A stretch of 64,000 nucleotides of DNA from CAVPDA01 sp963702495 (lineage in GTDB: Bacteria > Pseudomonadota > Gammaproteobacteria > Burkholderiales > Rhodocyclaceae). The stretch spans positions 1 through 64,000 of the forward strand of contig CAVPDA010000003.1 of assembly GCA_963702495.1 (NCBI GenBank), read 5' to 3'. Below the pieces are notes generated by a model. The model was not told the origin of the DNA. It worked only from the letters and a program-made list of their open reading frames with translations, and did no database searches. A program made the translations under genes and the position numbers. Below are positions 55,302-64,000 of this stretch, piece after piece; position 1 is the stretch's first letter; each line of letters opens with the position of its first letter.

Positions 55302-55504
55302 GAACCGGCAACGCGCGCGCGATGCCGGCGGTCTTCGACGCGCTCGCGCGCGACCATTTCGTAGTGGATCGCGTCAAAGCGCAAAATCGAGGAGTTCCGG
55401 AATAGCCGAACTATGTCATTGACGATCTCTCCGTTCATCTCGATGAAGAGGTTGACCGCCTCGCACAGCCGATTGAACGCCGTGAAATGCCGCGAGATTG
55501 TGTT
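55302..55504 (-). pseudogene. unidentified conserved-looking fragment
   Basis: The minus strand reads SRHFTAFNRLCEAVNLFIEM and NDIVRLFRNSSILRFDAIHY in one open frame directly after a stop, then runs into non-natural codons. Helical, well-mixed composition suggests a true protein piece. I do not recognise it. Confidence 0.35.
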
Positions 55505-55511
55505 TCAACCT

Positions 55512-57073
55512 GAAAAGTCGTCATGCGCGTGATAACTTCAGGACTCCTGACATGGGCCAAGTAAGTGTTTGAATTCTCTTAATAGCCTGGCAAGACTGCG
55601 GAATAATTAATGCAACATGTTTTCCTGCTCGCCAGTAGCCACGCGACCGCGCCTACTCGCGAATCGGCGCCAAGCTCGCGACGGACACCGTCTACCAAGG
55701 ACGCCGACGTTGCATGAGTTTCTACGCCCATGTCAGGAGTCCTGAACTTGGACCCAAAAGGAGCTACGCCGTGTGGATCATCACCCGGGATTGGCTCCTT
55801 CTCCGTCATGGAGAAGCCCGAGGACAAGAAAACCAAGACCGTCACGGTTCGTGCCAGTGTGCGACAGCCAAGCGGTTTACCTTGGAGGAGCCCTCGCCCC
55901 TCTTGGACCTCAACGGGAGCGAGACGTAACAATGGTGCCTCTTGATTGCGATTTGTGCATCCACACGATAATGCGCAAGAAATGTGGCGTTTTTCGGGTA
56001 GCCTGTTGAAATTGCGTCAGTTCATTATCGTCTGTGGTTGACAGCACCCAAAAGACCGCGTAATTTTTCCTCACATGCAGGAGCTGGCCCTGCGAGCGTT
56101 CGGCGAGCACTGGAAAGTCCCAATGCGCGTCATGCGCTTTCGTCTGTCCGCCGGCGTGAATTCCGCCCCTGCGGCTTTTCCCTCCCGTCCCCACGACGAG
56201 TCCTTTCGAAGCGGAATTTCGTCTCGTACAGCGATCGTTGTTGTATGTGACCTTCGATAGTGACCGAGGCAAGGTCTGCATCCAGAGCCGACCGAGCGGC
56301 GCCGGGCCATTCACAATTGTCAATGACCCCGCCCCGGCAGACCCGCGGCGATGAGTTGCATTGAACTCCGTCCCTTTCTCCTGCTCGCCTGACTTCCCAT
56401 ACGTCAAGAAGCTTGGAGCATGAGCGCCACGGTTGGATCGACGCGTTAGGCATGCATGGCGTCGTCCAGCAATCGAGAGCGTCCCCCATCCAGTGCGGCA
56501 CGCGGGGATACGGCCCTTACAGTTGCCGTGACGCTTCTATGAACTTGGATGATCGGCTCACCGCTATCGTGCGAAGTCTTGGAGTCCCCGGCACAGAAGG
56601 TGTAGCGGGAACTCCATTCGACTATTGGTCCATTGGCTAACTGATTTGCTGGTTTGTTCGTTTCGCACTATCGCTCTGCAGGACCGTATCGCCCCGAGGT
56701 TCGGTATGAATTGGAATGCAGATTTCCACAGCCGTGGACTGAGCCACCACTTCCGAAGGCACGCGCCCGCTAAGAAACACGCCGGGCGACGGATTGGCCG
56801 GCTGCGCGGAATGATCGCGTCAGTGGGTGGGCCGCTAATAACTCAGTTGCCCAAAATCGGAATCGCGGCCACAGGGTGGTTTTCGGTCAGCGCCAACGTC
56901 TGCGCAATGCACACATCATGGTCGCGATCGAACCATTCCCCAAGGGGCGTCCCATGGTCCGGAGCAGCAGAGCGGATCGGACTTAGACTCTGCAAGCGAG
57001 ATACGGGCGCTACCCCACAAAAGTGCGACGAATGACAAGAGACGCGCGGGTACCAGTGGCCGAAAGCGCACAC
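55512..57073. other. gene-poor stretch
   Basis: About 1.5 kb without a supported gene. Several short readings exist on both strands but none has a ribosome site plus natural composition. It may be non-coding cargo of the element ahead of the integrase module. Confidence 0.45.
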
Positions 57074-57286
57074 ATGATCTTTCTCACCAAAGAGGAACTG
57101 CGCGAGCTGACCAAGCGCACTAGAAGCAGCGCGCAGATCCTCGTCTTGCGATTCATGGGCATTGAGCACAGGATGCGGCCAGACGGTAGCGTGGTGGTAC
57201 TGCGGGCGCATGTCGAGCACTTACTTGGCGGAATCGCGGATGCTAAAGTACTACGAGAAACACAACCAGACTGGAGCGCGCTGTAA
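57074..57286 (+). CDS. DUF4224 protein, excisionase-like
   Basis: 70 residues from ATG 57074 (MIFLTKEELRELTKRTRSSA); ATG 57032 is an alternative start. Ends LRAHVEHLLGG...DWSAL. DUF4224 proteins precede phage integrases and are thought to act as excisionase or repressor. The stop overlaps the integrase ATG. Confidence 0.82.
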   Translation: MIFLTKEELRELTKRTRSSAQILVLRFMGIEHRMRPDGSVVVLRAHVEHLLGGIADAKVLRETQPDWSAL

Positions 57287-58341
57287 TGCCACCGAAGCGC
57301 AAACCTGAAAACCGCGGCTTGCCGGTACGATGGCAGTTCATCCATGGCGCGTACTACTTCCGCGTCCCGCCTGGTTTGGAGTCCTTATGGGACGGCAAAC
57401 AAACATTCCGGCTTGGCAAGACGTTGTCCGATGCCTACAAGGTGTGGGCCGACCGCTTGGGGGCCGTCGAAAGGACCAACACGATCGCGCAGCTTCTAGA
57501 CCGCTATCTCCTGGAGGTTGTCCCGACCAAGGCACCAAAGACGCAGATAGACAACGTACAACAAATCAAGAAGCTGCGCGCCGTGTTCGGCAAGCTTCGG
57601 CTTGTAGGGCTCAAGCCCCAGATGGTCTACGAGTACGTAAGCAAGCGCACCGCGAAGGTAGCCGCGCATCGCGAGATTGAAGTCCTGAGCCACGCCTTCA
57701 CGAAAGCGGTCGAGTGGGGATATCTCGATCGGCATCCATTCAAGGGGGAAGTCCGTCTCAAGGGCGAATCGGCGCGGGATCGATACGTCGAAGACTGGGA
57801 AATCGTAGAGTGCCTGGCGCTGCCCAGCAAGCGCAAGAAAGGCTCCGTGCAGGCGATCCAGGCTTCGATAAGGATAAAGCTCCTAACCGGCATGGCCCGC
57901 GGGGATCTGCTCCGTCTCGAGCCGGCTCGCCACTTCAAGGAAGACGGCATCCACATCCAACGCCACAAAACAGCAAGCAGTTCCGGCAAGCGCACGATAT
58001 ACGAATGGACCAGGGAACTTCGCGCGGCCGTGGACATGGCGCTAGCCGCCCGGCCGGTGGATATCGCACCGTGGTTATTTTGCACCCGCTTCGGCAAGTG
58101 CTACATCAACGAAGAAAAAGGTACAGCCAAGGGATGGGATTCGATGTGGCAGGACTTCATGGCCCGGATACTCAAGGAAACGAAAGTTACTGAGCGCTTC
58201 ACCGAGCATGACCTGCGGGCAAAATGCGCAAGCGATGCCGAGTCGTTGGAGCACGCCCGGGCGCTCCTATCCCACGCCGATGGGCGACTTACTGAGCGAA
58301 TTTATCGCAGGAAGCCACAGCGAGTGAAGCCCCTCCGATGA
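57286..58341 (+). CDS. phage-type tyrosine integrase
   Basis: 351 residues. Arm/core-binding region to about 170, then catalytic residues: LLTGMARGDLLRL (Arg I, about 203), HIQRHKTASSSGKRTIYEW (Lys), TEHDLRAKCASDAE (H-x-x-R, about 305) and ALLSHADGRLTERIYRRK (His and Tyr, about 325-340). Overlaps the DUF4224 stop by 1 bp. It points toward the T-arm-like hairpin 76 bp downstream, the usual position of an attachment site. Confidence 0.9.
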   Translation: MPPKRKPENRGLPVRWQFIHGAYYFRVPPGLESLWDGKQTFRLGKTLSDAYKVWADRLGAVERTNTIAQLLDRYLLEVVPTKAPKTQIDNVQQIKKLRAVFGKLRLVGLKPQMVYEYVSKRTAKVAAHREIEVLSHAFTKAVEWGYLDRHPFKGEVRLKGESARDRYVEDWEIVECLALPSKRKKGSVQAIQASIRIKLLTGMARGDLLRLEPARHFKEDGIHIQRHKTASSSGKRTIYEWTRELRAAVDMALAARPVDIAPWLFCTRFGKCYINEEKGTAKGWDSMWQDFMARILKETKVTERFTEHDLRAKCASDAESLEHARALLSHADGRLTERIYRRKPQRVKPLR

Positions 58342-58416
58342 GCGTCCAATGATACAGACCCCAATTTGTGATACAGCACCCCTCGGGAACCCGCCCCAGT
58401 ACTCGGTCTCCGAGTT

Positions 58417-58445
58417 GGCGGTACTGGTTCGATCCCAGTACCGCC
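58417..58445 (+). other. tRNA T-arm-like hairpin, possible attachment site
   Basis: GGCGGTACTGG, loop TTCGATC, CCAGTACCGCC, then CACCA. Loop, stem and following CCCACCA look like the 3' end of a tRNA gene, the preferred target of such integrases. The stem is 11 bp, longer than a tRNA T-stem, and no 5' half is present, so it is at best a tRNA-derived att remnant. Confidence 0.45.
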
Positions 58446-58464
58446 CACCAGATCAAACAAAGGG

Positions 58465-58488
58465 TTAGGAGTCGATCCTAATCTTTTT
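58465..58488 (+). terminator. rho-independent terminator
   Basis: TTAGGA GTCGA TCCTAA stem-loop followed by ATCTTTTT, 124 bp after the integrase stop. The stem is short and AT-rich, so moderate strength. Confidence 0.55.
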
Positions 58489-58712
58489 CCTTAATTTCAA
58501 AACGCGCATCCTTGTCCTGCCTCGACCTGTGAAGGCCGGAGGCCAGTGCGACTGCCTGTTCGGCGCTTCAGCGACCCAAAACCATGCGCGTTTGTCAGGA
58601 ATATTATCATTTTAGTTAAACAGTTATGGAGTTTTATTGATGTAGTTTATTGGATACTACTCCGTCCATCCACAATTACTTTCAGAGGCTGCTCGTTCCA
58701 AGTTCCGCCACA

Positions 58713-58761
58713 AAAAAGCGAAACCCGTCCAATCTCGCCGGAACGGGTTTCTTTCGCTTTG
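58713..58761 (-). terminator. terminator of a truncated minus-strand gene
   Basis: AAAGCGAAA...ACCCGT pairs with ACGGGT...TTTCGCTTT around a short spacer; on the minus strand it ends in a run of six T. It follows the stop of the fragment at 58774. Confidence 0.7.
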
Positions 58762-58773
58762 GCCGAGTATTTC

Positions 58774-58832
58774 TATAGCGCCCGCAAGCTGTTGATCAAA
58801 TCGGCGCTGATCTTGGCGACGTCGTCGCCAAT
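58774..58832 (-). pseudogene. C-terminal tail of a lost gene
   Basis: Nineteen codons, IGDDVAKISADLINSLRAL, end in TAG just before a good terminator. The natural composition and terminator suggest the end of a real host gene cut off at the element edge. Too short to identify. Confidence 0.4.
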
Positions 58833-59073
58833 TCACGTCTGGTCCGTATATCGCTGATGTCTATACGATTCCCGATAGTCGCTCCTCGATAGAGTGGGTG
58901 ATGATGCCATCAAGCGCAAGCCTCACTGCAATTGCCGCGTCCTTCCTCCTGATTCCGGTGGGGCCTGGATTCCCGGCATTCCCTGAGTCGAGCCGCCGCA
59001 CCCCGCCTGTCCACCTCGGCCGGAAGCGCCATGCGATTTCACCATAGCACACGAACCGGAAGCTCGCCCGGTC

Positions 59074-61413
59074 CTACCTTATCCTTAGCTCGCCGTTAGC
59101 CACGGTGTCGGTTGCTGAGCCGCCCAGAGTCGATGTCACCGTGACGGAGGTCGGCGCCGGAGCAATCTGCCTGCCGCTCACGAAGGTGTAAGTGCAGGGA
59201 ACACCCGGTCCAGGGATTCCCTGAGGAGTCATCAAGACGCCGCCTGCGGGAAGATTGGTCCCAGGCGCAGTGAGCGTCAAGACCGCGCTGCAGGTCGAAT
59301 CCGACGAGGTCGCTGTCGCGTTCAGCACGCCGCGGTTGGTCCTGTACACGATCCCAGCCGGGGCGATTGCCACGGTATCGAAGGGCGTCACCCTTGGAGT
59401 CACCTCCACCAGCGTGGTGCCGACATTCTGCTGACCGTTGATCGAGTCGGTCACCAACACCTGGAATGTGAGACCTGTATTGGCCGTGACGGCGGGTGCC
59501 GTAAAGGTAACCTTGGCCACATTTGCGGTCACCGGGTTAAATGTGACCGCCGGACCGGAGTTCTGCTTCCACTGGTAGGTAAGCGTATGGCCGTTTGGAT
59601 TGCTGTGGCTCGCGCTGGCATCCAACGTCACCGCGGTACCCTGCCCGACTGTCTGGTTCGGTGGGATGATGGTCACCGTGGGCTGCGCCGCGACCGGACA
59701 AGCGAAGGGCGCTGGCGCCGCCGGCGTCAGCCCGGGGATGCTGTTGGTGAGCGGGAACGGAGCAAGCTGCCCGACGATCTTGAGCGGATCGCCGCGCCAC
59801 GGCCCCTCGCCCCGCGCCAGGAACGGGAAGTCCTGGAAATTCTGTGGCACGGCCAGAAGGTTCGGATCGCCATAGACCGTGTTCTCCGGCGTAATGAACT
59901 CGCTCACCGGCGCCGTGAACTGCATGACCGTGAGGCCGTTCGCCGCAATCACCGGTCCTGCAGGATCCGTGAAGCGAAGCGTATAGCGCACCCTCCACTG
60001 CCTGGAGATGGGGAACAGGCCGAACTGATCCACCTGCCGGAACCGCCCCCACGCCACGGCACCCGTGTCCTGGGGGATGCCCTGCAGCATCGGAACCTCG
60101 GTCTCGAATCCACTGCAGGGATCGACGACGACGGAGAACAGATCCACCGTCCGCGTCGGGTCCGTGAAGAAGCCGACGGTCTTGATGCGTGTCGTCTGCT
60201 CCTGCGGCACCGCGACCGGCGCGGTGATGGGCGTGCCGCCCACTCCCTGCAGCAGGAGTTCCTGGGCAAGGTAGGCGGGAATCGCCCCGGGCGAGGTAAA
60301 GATGCCGACGTTGCCGATGATCTGCCAGGCCGACACATACACGGCACCAGCGAGTCCGGTGATGGCTCCGGTCGCATCCTGCTGCAGGGGGCCCGAGTAC
60401 TCGATGTAATCGCCGACCTGGAACGGCGCCTGATTTGTGGCATCGCTCCCGGGAACAGCCGTCGCCCGTGCGTTGAGGACGCCCACTGCCACCACCGGCG
60501 CAGCGTTGGGAGCACACGATACCTCCGGATTGCACAGGGTGAAGTTGCCGAGGGGCCGGTTGGGCACGGCCGGGTCGAGCGGACGGTTGCGCTGCGGGCA
60601 CAGCAGGTCGGTTTCCGCCGCAGGCGAGGCACCGGCCACGACGGCCGCGGGCGGAGCCGTACGCGGAATGCACATCGGGTAGCCGGTCTTGGCGCGGATC
60701 GTGGGATTGTCGGTATCCGCGGTGAAGCGCGGGTCGGGCGAGACCACGCGGCCAAAGCGGCCCACCGGATCGTTGATCTGGACGCGGGCGCCGACGCCCG
60801 GAGCACAGGCCGCGCCGAGGTTGGGGCAGCCCACATGCAGCGTGCCGGTCGCATAGTCGATGAAGTTGATCATCCCCTGCCCGAGGTTGAGGGCATGCTG
60901 CGCCATGTAGACCAGTCCGGCGACATATTTGTCCTTGCCGTCGGCAGGATCGACGATGCGGTTGCCCGCGATGGTGACCTCGTAGGTCGTGAGCGGCTGG
61001 GTCGGCGCGCCGGTGGCCGGATCGGTGAATGTGTCGGCCAGGGCGAGGCCGCTCTGCCCGTTGCCGTCGGCGCATGCGCCGGCAGGAAGGGCTTGACCGC
61101 TGGTAGGACCGGTCCCGGCGGCGAGGCCCCACGGGCACGGTGCGAAGGCAAACACTTCCTGCCACGAGATGTTGCTCGCCGACATGATGACGATGGTGTT
61201 CCTGGGGATGACAATATGGGTGCCATTGACCGTCACGCTGCCGCCCGAGAGAACGTCGGCCGGATTGTCGAGGGTGGCCGCCTGGATGAAGCCGGTCATG
61301 TTGAACGGCGAATCCGCAGGCGGTTGATCGTGCAGGGCCGCGGCAGCCCAGCCGGACCAGAACAGCAGCAGTTGGGCCAATAAGGCAAGCGTGCGCAGCA
61401 TCGTCGTGTTCAT
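59074..61413 (-). CDS. large exported protein with PKD-like domain
   Basis: 779 residues from ATG 61413, preceded by GGAG at 8 bp. Signal peptide MNTTMLRTLALLAQLLLFWS ending AAAA. The middle is Pro/Gly/Asp-rich with many paired Cys-Pro-Asn segments and no recognised enzyme motif. A PKD/Ig-like repeat lies at about 585-690 (TVTLDASASHSNPNGHTLTY, QWKQNSGPAVTF), and a second beta domain ends the protein. Secreted or outer-membrane. Co-transcribed after the dihaem peroxidase gene (68-bp gap), so it may be its structural partner. Confidence 0.75.
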   Translation of the reverse strand: MNTTMLRTLALLAQLLLFWSGWAAAALHDQPPADSPFNMTGFIQAATLDNPADVLSGGSVTVNGTHIVIPRNTIVIMSASNISWQEVFAFAPCPWGLAAGTGPTSGQALPAGACADGNGQSGLALADTFTDPATGAPTQPLTTYEVTIAGNRIVDPADGKDKYVAGLVYMAQHALNLGQGMINFIDYATGTLHVGCPNLGAACAPGVGARVQINDPVGRFGRVVSPDPRFTADTDNPTIRAKTGYPMCIPRTAPPAAVVAGASPAAETDLLCPQRNRPLDPAVPNRPLGNFTLCNPEVSCAPNAAPVVAVGVLNARATAVPGSDATNQAPFQVGDYIEYSGPLQQDATGAITGLAGAVYVSAWQIIGNVGIFTSPGAIPAYLAQELLLQGVGGTPITAPVAVPQEQTTRIKTVGFFTDPTRTVDLFSVVVDPCSGFETEVPMLQGIPQDTGAVAWGRFRQVDQFGLFPISRQWRVRYTLRFTDPAGPVIAANGLTVMQFTAPVSEFITPENTVYGDPNLLAVPQNFQDFPFLARGEGPWRGDPLKIVGQLAPFPLTNSIPGLTPAAPAPFACPVAAQPTVTIIPPNQTVGQGTAVTLDASASHSNPNGHTLTYQWKQNSGPAVTFNPVTANVAKVTFTAPAVTANTGLTFQVLVTDSINGQQNVGTTLVEVTPRVTPFDTVAIAPAGIVYRTNRGVLNATATSSDSTCSAVLTLTAPGTNLPAGGVLMTPQGIPGPGVPCTYTFVSGRQIAPAPTSVTVTSTLGGSATDTVANGELRIR

Positions 61414-61481
61414 CTTCTGCTCCAATGACTTGGTGTTTGTCTGTTCGGTCCGGAGATGCCAGTTCATCCTTCGCCGCCTGC

Positions 61482-63905
61482 CTACTGCAGGTTCTCGGCG
61501 AAGGTTGGCAGCGGCGCGCTACCCCCGTAGACCGTGATGCCGTTGCGGCCGACCGCCGGCAGTTCCCCGGGCTTGCACTGGGGGCAGTTGGGGTCCGGGG
61601 GAAGGTTCGGGACGAACAACTGCGGGTGGTCGAAGGGGGCGCGCTGGAAATGGACCCGCTCGTCCGTCATGGCCTTCAGGAAAGCCACCACCGCGTCCAT
61701 CTCTGCGCTGCTCAGACCCAGTTCGCCGAAGACCATTTGGCCGCTGCCGGGATCGCGCACGATGTTGCCGATGTCCGGGTCGAGGTTCCGGATGTTGTAG
61801 TCTGGAAAATTGCCGCCCCGGTCGTAGAACTGCACGACGTCGCGCAGCCCGAGTTCGCCGCCGTTGTGCATGTAGGGCGCGGTCAGTTCGGCGTTGCGCA
61901 GGCCCGGGACCTTCAGCGCGCCGTCCACGGCAACCCTGGTGCCCACCGCCGGCACGTTGCAGGCGGTCGGCTGGTTTGCGCACATGATGGTAATGGGATC
62001 CTTCGGGTTGTTCGGGTCGTGAGCCGCCACCATTTGCGACAGACGCGCCACGGACAGGGGCAGATTCAGCGGGCCGATGGTGGCCCCGATGCCGACGTCG
62101 TCGCAGGCGGCGGGACCGGCTGTCTGGTCCAGGCAGCGCCTGACGCCGATGTTGTAGAACCCGTCGTCGTAATGGGCGTTGCCCAAGTCGCCCATGGTCA
62201 TCATCTCGACGATTCCGGCCTGCCGAATGTTCTGGAGCGCGGCGTTGGTCGTCTCCGGTCCGGAGTGGCAGTTGATGCAGCGGCCCGCGCCCTGGAACAC
62301 GTTCATGCCCTGCTTCTCCAGGTTACCCCACCTGACGCTGTTGAAGGTCAGCGGGCTGCCCGAATCGAAGGCTTGGTCCATGGCGCTGTCGTCGGCGCGC
62401 AGCGTCGCCTCGTACATCTGGATGGCGATGCCCCAGAAGAGCGAGAAGTTGAATTCCATCTGGGTGTATTGATCAGTCGTGAGGACGCCTCCCTTCGGCG
62501 GTTTCGAGAAGGTGAGTTTGACCGTGCCGTCGGCGTCGGTCCCACCGGGGAAGGTGACGATCAGGTTGGAGTTATGCCACCGCGGCTGGAAGGCGGCCTG
62601 GATGAGATCGGCGTAGCTCTTATTGATGCCCGTCGACGGATAATTGCTCTTGACACTGGCCACTGTGTTGTTTCCGAGCACGCTGTCGTCGGCGGCAACG
62701 AGCTGGGCCGGCAACGCGATCGGCAGGGCCAGCATCTTCTTGCCGAGCTTGGCGAAGCTGCGTTGCTGGGCCGACATTTCCATGTCGCTTAGCGCCGGTC
62801 CGACCGCCTGGGATGCCAGCGAAGCATTCTCCAGCCGCAGGCTCCCGCTCAGGGCAACCTTCTGTAGCGTGCCCTTGGAAGGCTGGACGAGGACGCGGGC
62901 ATATGGATCGAGGTCGCCGATCGGGTTCACGCCGTTGAACTCGTTGCGGGCGCGCCCGTCCCAGAAATTGCGGAAGTTGAACACCGCATTGACGATGCTG
63001 GGCGTATTGCGGGGCTCCACATTGCGCACCTGCCCGGTGGAAGTGGGCGGACTGGTGCGATTGAAGGTCGCGCCGTATCCCCCCAGATCCTGAATCGTCC
63101 TGTCGCAGATGTTCACCCCGAGGTATATCTGGTCGTTCGGGCAGGGGCTGGGTGTGATGTCGCCGAAGACGCTGTTGAATACGCCCGCCGAGGACACGAC
63201 GGCTTGCGTGTCGGACGCGATGCCGGAGGCCCGGTCCCCCGCGATGGTGAACTTGAGGAGCGGGAAATCTGACGCCCGCAACGGGTAGTCGGGGGCGAAC
63301 GCCGCACCGACGCCGGTAGTCTGTTGCGGGGGTTTCGCGCCCCACACGCTCTGCGCCGGGATCGCCCGCAGTCCGGGGTCGAGTTGATTCCGCGTCCGGC
63401 TATCTGCCCCCGCGTTGTAGTGGCAGCTCGCGCAGGCCTGGCCGTCGCTGCCGGCCGCCTGATCCTAGAACAGCGCCTTCCCGAGGGCAATGGCGGCCGC
63501 GCGCGCGCCGGCGGTGATGAGGCCCCTGTTATTGGTGCGCAAGAACTGGGTGAGGTTTGCCGGCTCCGGAGTCGGAACCTTCTTCAGCGAATCCAGCGGC
63601 CGGATGGGCTCGACGAACTGAGCCGATGCCGGTGCCGGCGCCAGAAGGAGCGCCAGCCCGCCCGCAATCACTCCGGCATGAAGCGCCTTGCGCCACGGCA
63701 CCTCGATGCCGCTGACGAGAAAACTTCCGCCCGTGGTCGGACCACTGGAAATTGGATCAGTCGACCGATCTCGGCTGCTCATGTGGGGAGCGGCCAGGAA
63801 GTCGCGGCGAAACACGCGGGGCGAACGCACCTGCGGGGCGACGGAACCGCTGACGCCCGCGATGAACGCTTCAGCCACGCGCCGGTATATGGGAGCCATG
63901 CGCAT
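61482..63905 (-). pseudogene. dihaem cytochrome c peroxidase-like protein, in-frame TAG
   Basis: 808 codons. N-terminal 145 codons include a twin-Arg-like region and a hydrophobic signal-anchor (LLLAPAPASAQF). At 63465-63467 a TAG replaces the Trp expected in GKALFWDQ; reading on gives GSDGQACASCHYNAGAD, the first haem CxxCH, and later FQGAGRCINCHSGPETT, the second. Both haem motifs, the ELTAPYMHNGGELGLRDVVQ end region and the DERV tail are otherwise normal for the MauG/CCP family. One base change is enough to explain loss. Confidence 0.85.
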
Positions 63906-64000
63906 GTACCTCTTGTCATGTTGTCAAATTGCCGCCCCGCCGGTGTGCGGCCCTGGGGCCGGCTGCCGGTTCTTGTTCGTCACTTGCGGCGGACCGAAAC

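Noticed and set aside
55910..56407. A 165-codon minus-strand frame
   Set aside because: No family, no start signal, and codon composition like neighbouring non-coding sequence.
58395..58450. A complete tRNA gene
   Set aside because: Only a T-arm-like hairpin and CCA-like end are present; the acceptor 5' strand, D-arm and a proper anticodon arm are missing.
59587..61383. A 598-codon open frame on the plus strand
   Set aside because: Antisense to the PKD-type exported protein; Arg-rich shadow.
61425..62792. A 455-codon open frame on the plus strand
   Set aside because: Antisense to the dihaem peroxidase.
1..64000. CRISPR array or cas genes
   Set aside because: No regularly spaced direct repeats and no cas-like protein were seen.

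Overview
The window is GC-rich proteobacterial DNA, probably beta- or gamma-proteobacterial. This is judged from protein style and the mobile-element set; no rRNA or complete tRNA is present to confirm it. An SbtA/SbtB bicarbonate-uptake pair and a cbbY phosphatase gene hint at an autotroph. A dihaem peroxidase, a PKD-domain exported protein, a P2-type cation ATPase and a NaChBac-like channel complete the chromosomal flavour.

Left part (1-16.1 kb): a stack of nested mobile elements. An IS1634-type IS truncates a first recombinase-in-trio (RIT) element. Next comes an IS21-like element whose istA is cut in two places. The first cut (4734/10811), just after the VDWG catalytic-Asp motif, holds an IS91-type element with its own tyrosine recombinase plus a complete second RIT with 34-bp terminal repeats. 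The second cut (11123/14511), next to the catalytic-Glu motif, holds a 3.4-kb large-serine-recombinase element with an HTH gene, a small gene and a DUF5372 gene. Removing both insertions and adding one base restores a 492-codon istA followed by istB.

17-38.5 kb is mostly chromosomal: small exported and membrane proteins, an SGNH hydrolase-like protein, an IS on an integrase remnant, sixA, a methyltransferase, a glutaredoxin, a sodium-channel/PAP2/diacylglycerol-kinase operon, nhaR-like, a broken Memo-like gene, sbtA/sbtB, a graveyard of PEP-utilising, SDR and CFA-synthase remnants, a chalcone-isomerase-like protein, an MFS transporter, a P-type ATPase and a CopD-like protein.

38.9-49.2 kb is a second nested zone. 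An IS4-type IS with 11-bp target duplications splits a PDC-sensor-like gene. cbbY is split by a group II intron that has lost most of its reverse transcriptase; an IS (24-bp inverted repeats, 11-bp duplications) sits in intron domain V, an ISL3 IS sits in that IS, and another IS abuts the 5' exon. Both host genes are restored exactly in frame when the insertions are removed.

49.3-52.3 kb is a three-gene operon (DUF3616, lipid kinase, metallophosphoesterase). 53-58.5 kb looks like an integrated-element edge: a DUF1173 gene with an in-frame stop, a frameshifted integrase, then DUF4224 plus a phage-type integrase and a tRNA T-arm-like hairpin. 59-64 kb is an exported PKD protein and a dihaem peroxidase gene broken by one TAG codon. 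Loss of function by a single event recurs through the window, so either the region is under relaxed selection or the assembly has some base errors.
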